A DNA stretch of 36,779 nt from Chitinophaga sp. GbtcB8 (GCF_019091455.1 NZ_JAGXJN010000054.1:1-36779), one strand, 5' to 3'. Shown: positions 1 to 9,070, numbered from the stretch's first letter. The notes: generated from the sequence alone by a model not told the origin. Made by a program: numbers and translations.

Positions 1-1204
1 TACCAATGGCCAGTACCAGCGCAAACAACGTAAGGATGTTAATGGAGAAACCAAAGATCTTCATAAAGAAGAAGGTACCTACAATAGATACCGGCACCGC
101 AATGGCAGGAATAAGGGTAGACCGGAAATCCTGCAAAAAGATGAACACCACAATAAACACCAGCACAAAGGCTTCAACAAGCGTGTGTATCACCTGGTTA
201 ATAGATTCATCCAGTGATTTCTTGGAGCTGTAGGGTATTTCATACGTAATACCCGGCGGAAAGGATTTGGACAGCTCCTTCATTTTTGCCTGCAGCTGTG
301 TTTCTATTTCATTGGCATTGGAGCCGGCTGTTTGATAAATGCCGGCTACCACCGTTTTATTTTTATTAAAGGTAGCGTTGATGGTGTAGTTGAATGCACC
401 CAGCTCTACCCGCGCTATATCTTTCAGCCTTAGTACAGAGCCGTCTGTATTGGCGCGTACAATAATGTTCTCATAACTTTCCGGGGTAGAGAGTTTGCCC
501 TTGTATTTAATAGCATATTCCATGGCTTCCGGCGTGCTTTGCCCAAACCGGCCCGGTGCGGCTTCCAGGTTCTGGTCCTGTATGGCGGCGGCTACTTCCT
601 GCGGCGTAATGCCGTAAGCGGCCATTACCTGCGGCTTCAGCCAAACGCGCATAGAATAATCCTTGTTGCCAAATACGTTTGCCTGGCCCACACCATTCAC
701 ACGTTTTATTTCAGGCACTATATTTATTTTGGCATAGTTCTGCAGAAAGGTTTCATCATATGATGTATCCGTGGCGGTTATAGCCAGGAACATAATGGTG
801 CTGTTCTGCTGTTTTAAAGTAGTGATGCCGTATTGGATCACTTCTGCCGGCAGCTGGCTGGTAGCCTGGGATACGCGGTTCTGTACATTCACCGCGGCCT
901 GGTCAGGATTAACCCCCAGCTTAAAATATACATTAATGGTAAGGGTACCATCGTTACTGGAAGTAGAGGTCATGTAGGTCATGTCTTCCACGCCATTAAT
1001 GGCATCTTCCAGCGGGGGCGCTACAGAGCGGGCTATTACATCACTGCTGGCGCCGGGGTATACGGTGCTTACTGTTATACAGGGAGGCGCAATATCCGGG
1101 AACTGTGTAATGGGAAGCGAGGTCATACCCACAATACCCAGTATTACCAATATCAGGGATATCACTGTTGCAAGAACGGGTCTTGTTATGAATTTTTTAA
1201 GCAT
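1..1204 (-). CDS. RND multidrug efflux pump, inner-membrane subunit (AcrB/HAE1-like), truncated at window edge
   Basis: The frame stays open from an ATG at 1204 to the window edge, giving about 401 N-terminal residues of a protein normally near 1050. It begins MLKKFITRPVLATVISL, a first membrane helix, followed by the family hallmarks FPDIAPP, VYPGA, NGVEDMTYM and VNVQNRV of the porter domain, and ends in TM4 at ALVLAIG, just before the proton-relay motif. It should export small hydrophobic compounds across the inner membrane by proton antiport with the adaptor gene 102 bases upstream (1307-2458). The protein is a clear paralogue of the pump at 30949-34113. No outer-membrane channel gene is visible for this copy; it may lie beyond the left edge. 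Confidence 0.95.
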   Translation of the reverse strand, partial: MLKKFITRPVLATVISLILVILGIVGMTSLPITQFPDIAPPCITVSTVYPGASSDVIARSVAPPLEDAINGVEDMTYMTSTSSNDGTLTINVYFKLGVNPDQAAVNVQNRVSQATSQLPAEVIQYGITTLKQQNSTIMFLAITATDTSYDETFLQNYAKINIVPEIKRVNGVGQANVFGNKDYSMRVWLKPQVMAAYGITPQEVAAAIQDQNLEAAPGRFGQSTPEAMEYAIKYKGKLSTPESYENIIVRANTDGSVLRLKDIARVELGAFNYTINATFNKNKTVVAGIYQTAGSNANEIETQLQAKMKELSKSFPPGITYEIPYSSKKSLDESINQVIHTLVEAFVLVFIVVFIFLQDFRSTLIPAIAVPVSIVGTFFFMKIFGFSINILTLFALVLAIG

Positions 1205-1306
1205 AATGGATCACATGTTTTATGTTGCAATGCGCTGTGTTAAAAGCGGCATATGCAAACGCCACTCAACGGTTTTAAAGGATCGCCTGATTTGTTTGTC
1301 CGGAAT

Positions 1307-2458
1307 TTATTTTGCCAGTTCCGGCGTAATGGTCATTCCGTTCTGCAGGCGTTCAAAGCCCTGGCTTACCACCCTGGCGCCGGGTTGCAGGCCACCCGTG
1401 ATAATGTAGTCTGTACCGGTTTTGCCGGATGACTGTAAGGGCACCTGTTTTACCTTATTACCGTTATCTACTGTAAAGGCATATATTTTATCCTGTATTT
1501 CCATGGTAGATGCAATGGGCAGTAACAGCACGTTATCAAACTCCTGGTCTATCAGTATTTTACCGGTATTGCCGGAACGCAGTATTGCTTTGTTATTGGG
1601 GAAAGTGGCCCTTAAAGTAATGGAGCCGGTTCCTTTATCAAACTGGCCTTCTACAGCGGTTATTTTTCCTTTCTCCGCATACAGGCTGCCATCCGGTAAT
1701 TGCAGGGACACAGGAGGAACATGATCCAGCATTTGTGCCGTATTATTACCGGGGTGCTGCTTTTCAAAATTTACAAAATCGCGCTCACCCATGCTGAAGT
1801 AGGCGTTCACGTTATGCGTGTCTGATAACATGGTAAGCGCTGTGGTACCGGTAGGGGATACCAGGCTTCCCAGCTTAAACGGTATGCGCCCTATATAACC
1901 GCTCACCGGGGCTGTAATAGTGCAATAACCGATGTTTATGCGTGCGCTTTCTACCGCAGCCTGTGCCTGTTCTACCACCGCTTTCGCAGCAGCAAAAGCT
2001 GCCTGCGCTGTTTCCAGGTTTATATTGGAGCTTACCTTGTTCTGTACCAGGGTTTCTGTTTTGGCTACATTTATACGGGCAGATTCCGCATTGGCCTGCG
2101 CACTATGCAAGGTACCAAGGGCCGTATTCAGCTGCTGCCGGTATACCCGGTCATCTATAAAGAACAGCGGCTGGCCAGCCCGCACCAGGGCGCCTTCATC
2201 TACATAAATTTTTAGCAGGCTTCCGGATACCTGGGGCCTTACCTCAACATTCACTACGCCTTCCAGGGTGCTGCTATACACGGTTGTTACCCTGGCTTGT
2301 GCGGGTTGTATGGTAATAACGGGCAACTTTTGAGGCGGGGCGCCAGCGGCGGTTTGCCCTTCTGCTGTTCCCTTACATCCCTGGATCATTAATGCTGGTA
2401 CTAAAAGACATAAGACCAATCCGGCAGTTCCTGTCCTTACAGCGGTTGTTTTTTTCAT
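1307..2458 (-). CDS. RND efflux periplasmic adaptor (membrane fusion protein, AcrA-like lipoprotein)
   Basis: This 383-residue protein couples the inner-membrane RND pump to an outer-membrane channel. The N-terminus is a lipoprotein signal ending in a lipobox (MIQGC, Cys about 28). The lipoyl-like half-motifs VEVRPQVSGSL and APVSGYIGRIPFKLGSL flank an Ala/Gln-rich alpha-hairpin (about residues 105-185), followed by beta-barrel and membrane-proximal domains. It precedes the truncated pump gene in the same direction and resembles the adaptor at 29692-30873 throughout, so the window carries two paralogous efflux cassettes. The gene starts with ATG after an AT-rich leader and lies 99 bases downstream of the SDR-like gene. 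Confidence 0.95.
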   Translation of the reverse strand: MKKTTAVRTGTAGLVLCLLVPALMIQGCKGTAEGQTAAGAPPQKLPVITIQPAQARVTTVYSSTLEGVVNVEVRPQVSGSLLKIYVDEGALVRAGQPLFFIDDRVYRQQLNTALGTLHSAQANAESARINVAKTETLVQNKVSSNINLETAQAAFAAAKAVVEQAQAAVESARINIGYCTITAPVSGYIGRIPFKLGSLVSPTGTTALTMLSDTHNVNAYFSMGERDFVNFEKQHPGNNTAQMLDHVPPVSLQLPDGSLYAEKGKITAVEGQFDKGTGSITLRATFPNNKAILRSGNTGKILIDQEFDNVLLLPIASTMEIQDKIYAFTVDNGNKVKQVPLQSSGKTGTDYIITGGLQPGARVVSQGFERLQNGMTITPELAK

Positions 2459-2557
2459 TATTCGTATAATTAAATATTTAGTGTTACGCTACCTCACAGG
2501 CAATAGTATAACCGCTCCATAGCGGAGTATAGTACGGCAGCTGTGTAATGACATAGC

Positions 2558-3259
2558 TTAATCCTTCAGTATAGCCTGTATTATTTCGTTATGAAAAGTT
2601 TTAGTAACGCAGCATTGGAATATTTTCTCTGGCGCTGCTGCCTGGCCACAGTACAGTTTTATAATGAATTGCCCTACCATTACAGGAGCAATAACATTTT
2701 CAATATACACATGATGGTACCTGGTTTTGATCTTGTGTTTTTCCCGCGCAAACAGGCCTGCAATTTCCATTTGAAACAGGCTGGAAAGGTGGTGCAGGCC
2801 GGTATGCGGCCTGCGTGCAAGGTGTGCTGCATTACTCATGGTAATGTACATGCTGCCGGGGTCCTGCATTAAGGTGAACAGTGCCCTGCTGGCTGCAAAG
2901 TAAGCAGTAAGGCTGTTACCCATTGTTTGCCATTCTTCAATATCAGTTTGCAGGAAAGAGCGGGTATTGCGGCTGGCATTTATATAGGTAACGGCCAGGT
3001 CTATACGTTTAAACTGGTTATAGAGCATATCCGCATAATCCTTCACCTTCGCATAGTCTGCTATATCTGTGAGAAAGGTAACCAGTTTATCCTGCGGAAC
3101 GCTTTGCAGCGCGGCCTTTAAGCCGGCAATATCACTTACACTGGAAGCCGGTACCACTACCGTTGCATTTTCTTCAAGAAAAGCCTGCACAATGCCTTTA
3201 CCTACATAACTGGTTCCATCAACAACAAGCGCAATTTTACCTGATAAGCTGTTACCCAT
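2558..3259 (-). CDS. Degenerate short-chain dehydrogenase/reductase-like protein
   Basis: The 233-residue protein has an SDR Rossmann fold: a nucleotide-loop variant DGTSYVGKG at residues 14-22, the D-I-A-D segment near 65-68, and an NAS sequence (94-96) where SDRs have NAG. The catalytic part has decayed: Ser142 is in place, but where YxxxK is expected the sequence reads HLSSL (His157, Leu161), so both catalytic Tyr and Lys are missing. It is therefore unlikely to be a normal oxidoreductase and may bind a nucleotide or act as a regulator, which is inference. It lies between an AraC regulator and the RND adaptor, all on the minus strand with gaps of about 90-100 bases, suggesting co-regulation with efflux. 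Confidence 0.75.
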   Translation of the reverse strand: MGNSLSGKIALVVDGTSYVGKGIVQAFLEENATVVVPASSVSDIAGLKAALQSVPQDKLVTFLTDIADYAKVKDYADMLYNQFKRIDLAVTYINASRNTRSFLQTDIEEWQTMGNSLTAYFAASRALFTLMQDPGSMYITMSNAAHLARRPHTGLHHLSSLFQMEIAGLFAREKHKIKTRYHHVYIENVIAPVMVGQFIIKLYCGQAAAPEKIFQCCVTKTFHNEIIQAILKD

Positions 3260-3348
3260 TTCTCACAGGTCAGTTGAATAAGGAACTGACGATGCAAAAT
3301 TGGATAAAAAAAGAAGGGTGTAAAAGGTCTGATTACAGCCAAAATTGG

Positions 3349-4245
3349 TCAAAACAGGTTATTTTTTCCGTTTTTAACGGTCTGCTTATAAGTGGAAGGA
3401 GAGAGGCCGGTGTGTTTTTTAAAGTATTTTCCAAAAAAGGATTGGTCGCTGAACTGCAGCTCTTCTGCTGCCTGCGCCACACTCACTGCGGGGTTGCTAA
3501 GCAGTATCTGGGCCTCCGTTATCACCGCTGTATCTATCAGCTCACCTGCCGGTTTGCCGATCACCTGTTTAATAACCTTTGTAAGATGACCGGTTGTTAC
3601 AGACAGGCGGCTGGCATAGAACTGAAGGCTGCGCTCACTTTTAACATGCAGCCGTAAAAGGTCCAGGAACCTGGCCGTAAGATCTTCTTTTCGGTTAAGT
3701 TTTATGGATTGAAAATCGTTGTACTTCCTGAAAACAGACCCGGTTTCATAAAGCAATGCCATGAGCTGATGCTGGATCACCTCTTTCTGAAAATGAAGGG
3801 GATCACTATTGGTAAGTTTGGCGGTTAATATATCCAGCATAGTGGTGATCATTTCCACCTCCCTGTTATTAATGTTGTACTGATGACTGATGCCGGAGGC
3901 GGTCATCTGGAACAGTTCACTACCAGTAACGTGGATCCCGCTTTTCAGGAGAAAATCAGTGTCCATGGTAATACCGGTAAAATTGCAATCTTCAGAAATG
4001 TCTTCAATAGTATAAATAAACCCCTGGATAATGAAGTACATGCAGCCCTGGGTGCAGGTAAGGGTTTCAAGATTGCATTGCAGCCGCATAGCGCCGCTGG
4101 TAACAAGAAAGAAGCCGCCGGTTTCTGCACGGAAGGGTTTATTGATCATGGGGGCGTAATCCTCCATATTAATACCCTTTTCATTGAAAACAGTTATTCC
4201 TTCAATAATGCTGATACCCGGCGGTGTGCGTTCCTGTTCATTCAT
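3349..4245 (-). CDS. AraC family transcriptional regulator
   Basis: The protein has an N-terminal sensing domain (about residues 1-170) and a C-terminal AraC/XylS double helix-turn-helix (about 195-290, with LSVTTGHLTKVIKQ and the family signature around QFSDQSFFGKYFKKHTGLSPSTY). The start was set at the ATG at 4245 (MNEQERTPPG, 298 residues). A longer frame to 4362 exists, but its extra 39 codons run through a short-period repeat and read as low-complexity Leu/Cys sequence, so they are probably not coding. The gene lies upstream of the degenerate SDR and the RND adaptor in the same direction and is the best candidate regulator for them. The ligand is unknown. Confidence 0.9.
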   Translation of the reverse strand: MNEQERTPPGISIIEGITVFNEKGINMEDYAPMINKPFRAETGGFFLVTSGAMRLQCNLETLTCTQGCMYFIIQGFIYTIEDISEDCNFTGITMDTDFLLKSGIHVTGSELFQMTASGISHQYNINNREVEMITTMLDILTAKLTNSDPLHFQKEVIQHQLMALLYETGSVFRKYNDFQSIKLNRKEDLTARFLDLLRLHVKSERSLQFYASRLSVTTGHLTKVIKQVIGKPAGELIDTAVITEAQILLSNPAVSVAQAAEELQFSDQSFFGKYFKKHTGLSPSTYKQTVKNGKNNLF

Positions 4246-4276
4246 ATTATAATGTGGGAAACAGCAGCAAATATAA

Positions 4277-4410
4277 AGAGCTGAAAGCAAAAAGCGTAAA
4301 GCGTAAAGCATAAAGCATAAAGCCCGAAGCTGCAGGCTACCAACTTTTTTTGAAGTGATCATATGCCCGTAGCATTAAGCTTTATGCTTTACGCTTTACG
4401 CTTTCAGCTT
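4277..4410. repeat. Heptad-period foldback element (7-bp tandem array with inverted half)
   Basis: The left half (4277-4339) is nine 7-bp units of the AAAGCRT type, all with GC in the same phase. The right half (4369-4410) is six units of the inverse type (TAYGCTT). The core arms 4291-4316 and 4379-4404 are perfectly complementary over 26 bp, around a 62-base loop. The right edge runs into the stop codon of the haloperoxidase gene (4409-4411), so in the minus-strand transcript the hairpin begins right after translation ends and could work as a terminator or mRNA 3' stabiliser. A relative lies at 34121-34190. Confidence 0.85.
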
Positions 4411-5962
4411 ATTCCGCCCCATCTGTCTGCGCCCTTAACACAGCACGCTCACCCACTTTTTTACCGTTTTCCAGCCCCACCGTACAATCACTCCGGTAAT
4501 GGATAGCGCCGTATAAGCGCGACATAGAAGCTTCTGTAGCCATGTCATTGAATTTGGATCCCCTGTCAGGCAGCAGGTGCGTTAACACAGTGGCCGCCGC
4601 AGCGCTGAACGTGGAGTGGCCGGATGTATAAGAAGGGAAATTAGGTACGCCCGTTAATGTTTTAATATTTGAATTTGACTGCGAAGGTCTGGGATTGAAA
4701 TAAAAATATTTCGCATCCCAGCAGGCAATAGCAGCATCCATTAATGCCATATTGATCAGCGCAAAGTTCCTGGCCCATCTTACTTCGCTGTAGCCCTCTT
4801 TTACAAATTCATCGGCTGCAATGGCATCCCAGTGGCCGGCAGGAGTGTAGGTGCCGGCGCCATCGGCCCAGAAATGCACAATGCGCAAACGGTCGCGGGT
4901 AGCATGTTGGCTGTAGTATAACACTTCTTCTGTTTCCTCTTTAAACTGCTGTGAAGAGGTGGAGGGCGGCGGCGCCGGGCGCATATTAATAATATCCATT
5001 GAATCGCATAAAAAGCCTTTTACTTTTGAAAACAACGGCAGCATGGGCGGCCTTTTGGGCGATTCAAGGCTAAACCAGCAAACCTCTCCTTTTGCTTCCG
5101 TATCTGTTTCCAGTTTTCTCCATAGGTCAGGATTGCCGATGGCTTGCCCTGCACGGTCGGCTCTTCCCCTGGCAGAGAATTTTTGCGCCACCAGCCTGCC
5201 CAATGCCTCACCGGCCTCAATTTCGCTGCGCACATTAGCCCCCGCCATAATCCGGTACCGTTTGTGTTCATCGGCTTTTTGCTGAATGTAAGCCACCTCG
5301 CCGGGGAATAACAATTTCAGCATTTCTATAGCAGCTCCTGCAACTGCAGCATCTTCACTGGGGTAAGAGGGCAGGTCCGACTTTGGAACCAGGGCCTGTA
5401 CCAGTGAATCTACTTTATAAGGCGCTGCACGGTTGTATAATTTCTTATAATGCCAGGTTGCTACCAGCGCATCATACTGGGCCGCGCTTACATAGGCATA
5501 GGCCCGCGCTGCATAGGGCGGATTGGCAAACGGAAAATAAGGATAGGCAAACGGGTTAGCTGCACTGGGTGCAGGATACGTGTCATCCGGATTCTGATAA
5601 GGAGGTAAATTATATTTTGCTACCAGCTCGCGTAATATTTCGTTCCACCTTAATACCGCGCCGGCGCTCCAGTATTTAATGATCTTTTTATCGTTGCCGC
5701 TAAGGTTGCGCTGCAAACCTTTTATTTCATTCAGCTCCGCTACATAGGCTGGGGTAGTGGTGGCCACCGGCGCTGCAACGGCAAATTCGCCGGGTGCGGT
5801 CAGCAGCACAGGTTTCCAGGTACCGGCATCCAGGTCAATGCTGGCGGGGGTTAGTGCAGGATAACTTTCGGAGCGGTCATTCAGGTCCTTTGAGCACGAC
5901 CCGTATACCAGGCCGCTAAGCACCGTTACCATCAGTAATTTATAGGTAAGATTAGTTTTCAT
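4409..5962 (-). CDS. Vanadium-dependent haloperoxidase / PAP2-superfamily lipoprotein
   Basis: The protein is a lipoprotein with a signal ending in VYGSC. It carries all three motifs of the vanadium haloperoxidase/acid phosphatase superfamily near the C-terminus, numbered from the upstream ATG at 5971: K421-x6-R428-P429, PSYTSGHS (446-453, His452) and S484-R485-x5-H491-x3-D495. It should use phosphate or vanadate in the pocket, as a phosphatase or as a halide oxidase; sequence alone does not decide which. The start at 5962 (MKTNLTYK) gives a normal signal; an in-frame ATG at 5971 adds three residues. Either way it overlaps the end of the outer-membrane protein gene by 11-20 bases, indicating translational coupling. 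The C-terminus touches a foldback repeat. Confidence 0.9.
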   Translation of the reverse strand: MKTNLTYKLLMVTVLSGLVYGSCSKDLNDRSESYPALTPASIDLDAGTWKPVLLTAPGEFAVAAPVATTTPAYVAELNEIKGLQRNLSGNDKKIIKYWSAGAVLRWNEILRELVAKYNLPPYQNPDDTYPAPSAANPFAYPYFPFANPPYAARAYAYVSAAQYDALVATWHYKKLYNRAAPYKVDSLVQALVPKSDLPSYPSEDAAVAGAAIEMLKLLFPGEVAYIQQKADEHKRYRIMAGANVRSEIEAGEALGRLVAQKFSARGRADRAGQAIGNPDLWRKLETDTEAKGEVCWFSLESPKRPPMLPLFSKVKGFLCDSMDIINMRPAPPPSTSSQQFKEETEEVLYYSQHATRDRLRIVHFWADGAGTYTPAGHWDAIAADEFVKEGYSEVRWARNFALINMALMDAAIACWDAKYFYFNPRPSQSNSNIKTLTGVPNFPSYTSGHSTFSAAAATVLTHLLPDRGSKFNDMATEASMSRLYGAIHYRSDCTVGLENGKKVGERAVLRAQTDGAE

Positions 5963-6880
5963 AAGTTGCATGTTTTTTTGAAAAGTCCATCAGGTAAAAA
6001 ACGCCGCCGTTCACTATAGTGGCCTGGCCCACATTCCTGCCTGCTACCGTATACTTTGCGCCGGCTGTTAACTCAAGGCCGCGAAGGGCTTTGGCAAATG
6101 AATATTTGAAATTAACGCCGGTCATGGTGGCATTCATTTTATTGCTTGGGAATGGCATATCATTCTTCCGGATATCAAAACCGCCCAGCGTATTCATATT
6201 ATCCAAAACTGCTTCTGCTATCCACGTACGGCTTCTGTAACCTGCTCTTGCATTAAAGCCGGCCATATTGGGCATATCCACCTCGTTGGTAAGATGCATT
6301 TCCGTATCATAATAAGAGTTACGGTCTATCTTAATATTGCTTCTTAAAGTATAATATCCGGATGCAGTGATAAAGAATTTACTAAGCTGGTAATCAAGCA
6401 TGCCCCTGAAAGTGAGGTTCTTGCTGTGAAGCCCAATAGACATAGGTAAAAAGTCAGCTACATAATTCGTGAGCGGGAACGAGAAATTGCCGATGGCAAA
6501 AGCAGCTAACTTCCCCTTTTTTCCAAGGGGGAAAGTATGGATCTTATATTTCACGGAAAGTCCAAGATCCTGCACGCCCTTCAGGCCTTTCAGGGTGCCA
6601 TTGGTAGCTTTGGTTTGCACATAGGGCAGGTTAAACAGCACATTTAATTTGCTGGTAATGCCATAGTTGCCCATTATCCCCATCATTTGCGTGTTAACGG
6701 TACCCAGGTTTTCATTGTCCCTTTTATAGGTGCCTTCCCAGTAGTTCTTCCAGCTGTTATGACTGTACATGCCGCCCACGCACAGCACATTTTTATTCAG
6801 CTAATAGCATCCATGTCTGTTTGCGCCTGCACACGGCAAACCATGAAGATGCATACGCACATCGTCGTAAAAAATTTCAT
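5952..6880 (-). pseudogene. Outer-membrane beta-barrel 'transporter' family protein, apparent single-base frameshift after the signal peptide
   Basis: From an ATG at 6880 a short frame encodes a signal peptide ending VQAQTDMDAIS, then stops at 6797-6799. The mature barrel continues in another frame (NKNVLCVGGMYSHNSWKNY onwards), which is open only from 6800 and ends at 5952. From memory, relatives in Bacteroidetes read roughly AQTDxDAIMMxKNxFCVGxMYSxxSWKNYWEGT, so the two pieces belong together. Adding one base between 6801 and 6802 (making ATT ATG CTG AAT) restores one frame and gives DAIMLNKN. The mature part can start only at a GTG (6788) without a signal peptide. The body has alternating beta strands and an aromatic C-terminal region. 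It overlaps the haloperoxidase gene and probably forms an operon with it. It could be a real mutation or a sequencing error. Confidence 0.75.
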
Positions 6881-7188
6881 AGTATTAATTTATGTAAGCG
6901 AATTCCATAAGGTATCATTCCGGTATTGGCGGATTAGATCTTGGACAAAGGCAAATGATCACTGTATTGTGCTTATATATAGCAATTATAATAAGTACAG
7001 GAAATTCTTCTATACGATTTAAGCTAATTGGTTGATAATTACACCACGGTAATCTCTTCATTGTTCGTTGAGGCGAATATAAGTTTTTTCCCGAAAAAGC
7101 AGAAAGGTATTATTTACATCTATTCCTGTATAACACTTTAATAGTAAAGGGGTATGTACTAAATTTATCCCGTCAATTTCAAACCTAT
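6881..7188. other. Divergent intergenic space
   Basis: These 308 bases separate the minus-strand outer-membrane protein gene from the plus-strand DinB-like gene. The stretch is AT-rich, especially at 6970-7030 and 7080-7165, as expected for back-to-back promoters, but no convincing TTTG/TAnnTTTG pair, RNA gene or repeat was found. A weak -7-like TAAATTTA lies near 7159. Confidence 0.4.
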
Positions 7189-7716
7189 ATGTTAAAGATC
7201 GGCCGTCCAAATGTAGATGATGCACCTGCCTGGTATCCTTACTTTTTTAACCTGGCCCCTGGCGATGACCTGATAGCAGCTTTGCAGCATAATAAACAGC
7301 AGATGCTTGACCTGATCAGCTCCATTCCTTTATCAAAAGAAAATTTTAAATACGCGGAAGACAAATGGACAATAAAGCAGGTTTTTATTCACATGGCCGA
7401 TGATGAACGCTACTATGCCTACAAAGCTTTTTGTTACTCCCGGCAAATAGATGTTGACCTGGAAGTGCCACCGGCAGGGGATACCTATTCTAAAGATTTT
7501 CATGCGGCTAACCGTACCCTGGCGGATATACGGGATGAGCTGATAACCATCCGCGATGCAACTATAAGCCTGTTCAGCAGCATGACCCCGGCAATGCTGG
7601 ATTTTAAAGATTTCCCGGACAAGAAAATAATTTACTCCGCCCGCAGCTTAGGCTGGATGGCAGTGGGGCATAACCAGCATCATTGCAATTTTATCAGGGA
7701 AAAGTATTTAGTATAG
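7189..7716 (+). CDS. DinB family protein (DinB_2, putative metal-binding)
   Basis: The 175-residue protein fits the DinB/YfiT four-helix-bundle superfamily. The likely metal ligands are His68 (KQVFIHMADDERYY) and the histidines at 161, 164 and 165 in the C-terminal GHNQHH sequence, matching the three-His site usual in the family. Bacillithiol/mycothiol-dependent transferases and stress-induced proteins belong here; the substrate cannot be told from sequence. No signal peptide or membrane segment is seen, so it is cytoplasmic. It stands alone, facing the convergent M23 peptidase gene 22 bases downstream. The start is ATG with no obvious Shine-Dalgarno site, common in this phylum. Confidence 0.85.
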   Translation: MLKIGRPNVDDAPAWYPYFFNLAPGDDLIAALQHNKQQMLDLISSIPLSKENFKYAEDKWTIKQVFIHMADDERYYAYKAFCYSRQIDVDLEVPPAGDTYSKDFHAANRTLADIRDELITIRDATISLFSSMTPAMLDFKDFPDKKIIYSARSLGWMAVGHNQHHCNFIREKYLV

Positions 7717-7738
7717 GCTGTTTTGCTCATTACACTAT

Positions 7739-9058
7739 TTACAGCTGCACCCAGCCTTTTTGCTCCCCGTATGTTATAAACCGGTAAGTGCCCTGCTCAC
7801 CTAAAATATCCATATCAGCGCCTGCAGGAATGGTGATCTTAACTGCTGCTGTGGTATCAGGTGCATCCAGCAAAGGGGTAGCATTTTTAGCCAGCTGCTT
7901 TTTATAAGGCTGTGCAGATACTGTTTTGCTCTCCACAAATCCTTCCCGGCTGTCAGGCAATGTTACTTTATACCAGCTGCCGGTAGCAGCCATTACCTGC
8001 ATTACCCGGTTGGCTGGCAGTTTTTCTATGAGTGTACTGTTCTTTACAGGAGATGCAAGCAGGGTGGTGGCGCTGGTATTGCGGATGATATGCTGTAGCA
8101 GGGCTGTAGCTGCTGTTACTTCAGCAGGTGCAGGCCGGTCCCTGTTCAAAAAAGGAAGCGGGTCTATGGCGCCGCCATTGGTATAAATGCCAAAATGCAG
8201 ATGGGTAGCCGTGTTGCGGGCATTACCGGTATTCCCCATTAAACCAATGGTATCGCCCAGCTTTACTTTTTGTCCTTCGCGTACCAGTACTGAATCAAGA
8301 TGGGCATAGTATAAGCTGTAAGGTTTTCCATCAGGGTTCAGGAAGATGACCCTGCCTCCCAGTTTGTTTTCACGGGTGCTGCTGATAAAACCATTGGCTG
8401 CTGATATAACCGGTGTTCTGAATTTGCCGAAAATATCAATGCCTTCGTGGCTGCGGGTACCACCATCCCGGTTAGCGCCCCAGAAGCTGCCAATACGGGG
8501 CTGTGTGCTGCCCGGCACCGGGAACGCTAAGGAGGGCGCAGTAGTAATAGTAACGGTATATTCACCGCTGCGTAATAATTCAGGTTGCAGGCGCAGTAAA
8601 AAACGGCCATCAGCCTTTACTTCATGCAGCAGGGTCCAGGAAGTGGTATCTGCTGCTGCCAGCAGGGTAGGTTTCTCATTAGCAGCTGCCGGCTGCCACA
8701 GGTCTGCAAAAATTTTGAAGCTGCCGGTCGCTTTCCCGTTTATGGCAATCTTTAGCACATCACCCCGGTGGGCCGGGAACAGGTAACCTGCTGCATCCGG
8801 TTTCTCTGCTGCAAAATAGCCGGTTTCCTTATAAGGTAAAGTAATGCTTAGCGGGCGTGCCAGGGCCTTTTCCGCTGCAGCAAACCATAAGCTGCCCAGG
8901 GCGCTGCCGGCAAGGCCGGCATCAGTAAGGCGGCTGGCGTATTGCTCATGGGCTGTTTGTTTTGTAAATAATCCTCTTTTTGGGGTAGAGCAGGCAGCAA
9001 AAAAAAGGACAAAGCAGGTACATAAAATGCCTGTTGTCCTGCTGTGATATGCAATCAT
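7739..9058 (-). CDS. M23 family metallopeptidase lipoprotein with C-terminal SH3b repeats
   Basis: The 439-residue protein is a lipoprotein (lipobox FAAC, Cys23). The M23 zinc-endopeptidase domain (about 185-300) keeps all the ligands and catalytic residues: HEGID (His204, Asp208), YAH (His253) and HLHFG (His286, His288). Two bacterial SH3-like segments follow (about 320-385 and 385-439, ending KGWVQL). The segment between signal and peptidase (about 30-180) looks like a beta-sandwich. It should cut peptide cross-links in cell-wall peptidoglycan from the periplasmic face of a membrane. It ends 12 bases after the SDR gene's stop codon would allow, so it is probably the second gene of an SDR-M23 operon. 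Confidence 0.92.
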   Translation of the reverse strand: MIAYHSRTTGILCTCFVLFFAACSTPKRGLFTKQTAHEQYASRLTDAGLAGSALGSLWFAAAEKALARPLSITLPYKETGYFAAEKPDAAGYLFPAHRGDVLKIAINGKATGSFKIFADLWQPAAANEKPTLLAAADTTSWTLLHEVKADGRFLLRLQPELLRSGEYTVTITTAPSLAFPVPGSTQPRIGSFWGANRDGGTRSHEGIDIFGKFRTPVISAANGFISSTRENKLGGRVIFLNPDGKPYSLYYAHLDSVLVREGQKVKLGDTIGLMGNTGNARNTATHLHFGIYTNGGAIDPLPFLNRDRPAPAEVTAATALLQHIIRNTSATTLLASPVKNSTLIEKLPANRVMQVMAATGSWYKVTLPDSREGFVESKTVSAQPYKKQLAKNATPLLDAPDTTAAVKITIPAGADMDILGEQGTYRFITYGEQKGWVQL

Positions 9059-9070
9059 TTTAAACCGCTT

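Noticed and set aside
4246..4362. N-terminal extension of the AraC gene
   Set aside because: Translation of a heptad repeat; low-complexity Leu/Cys sequence upstream of a good Met start.
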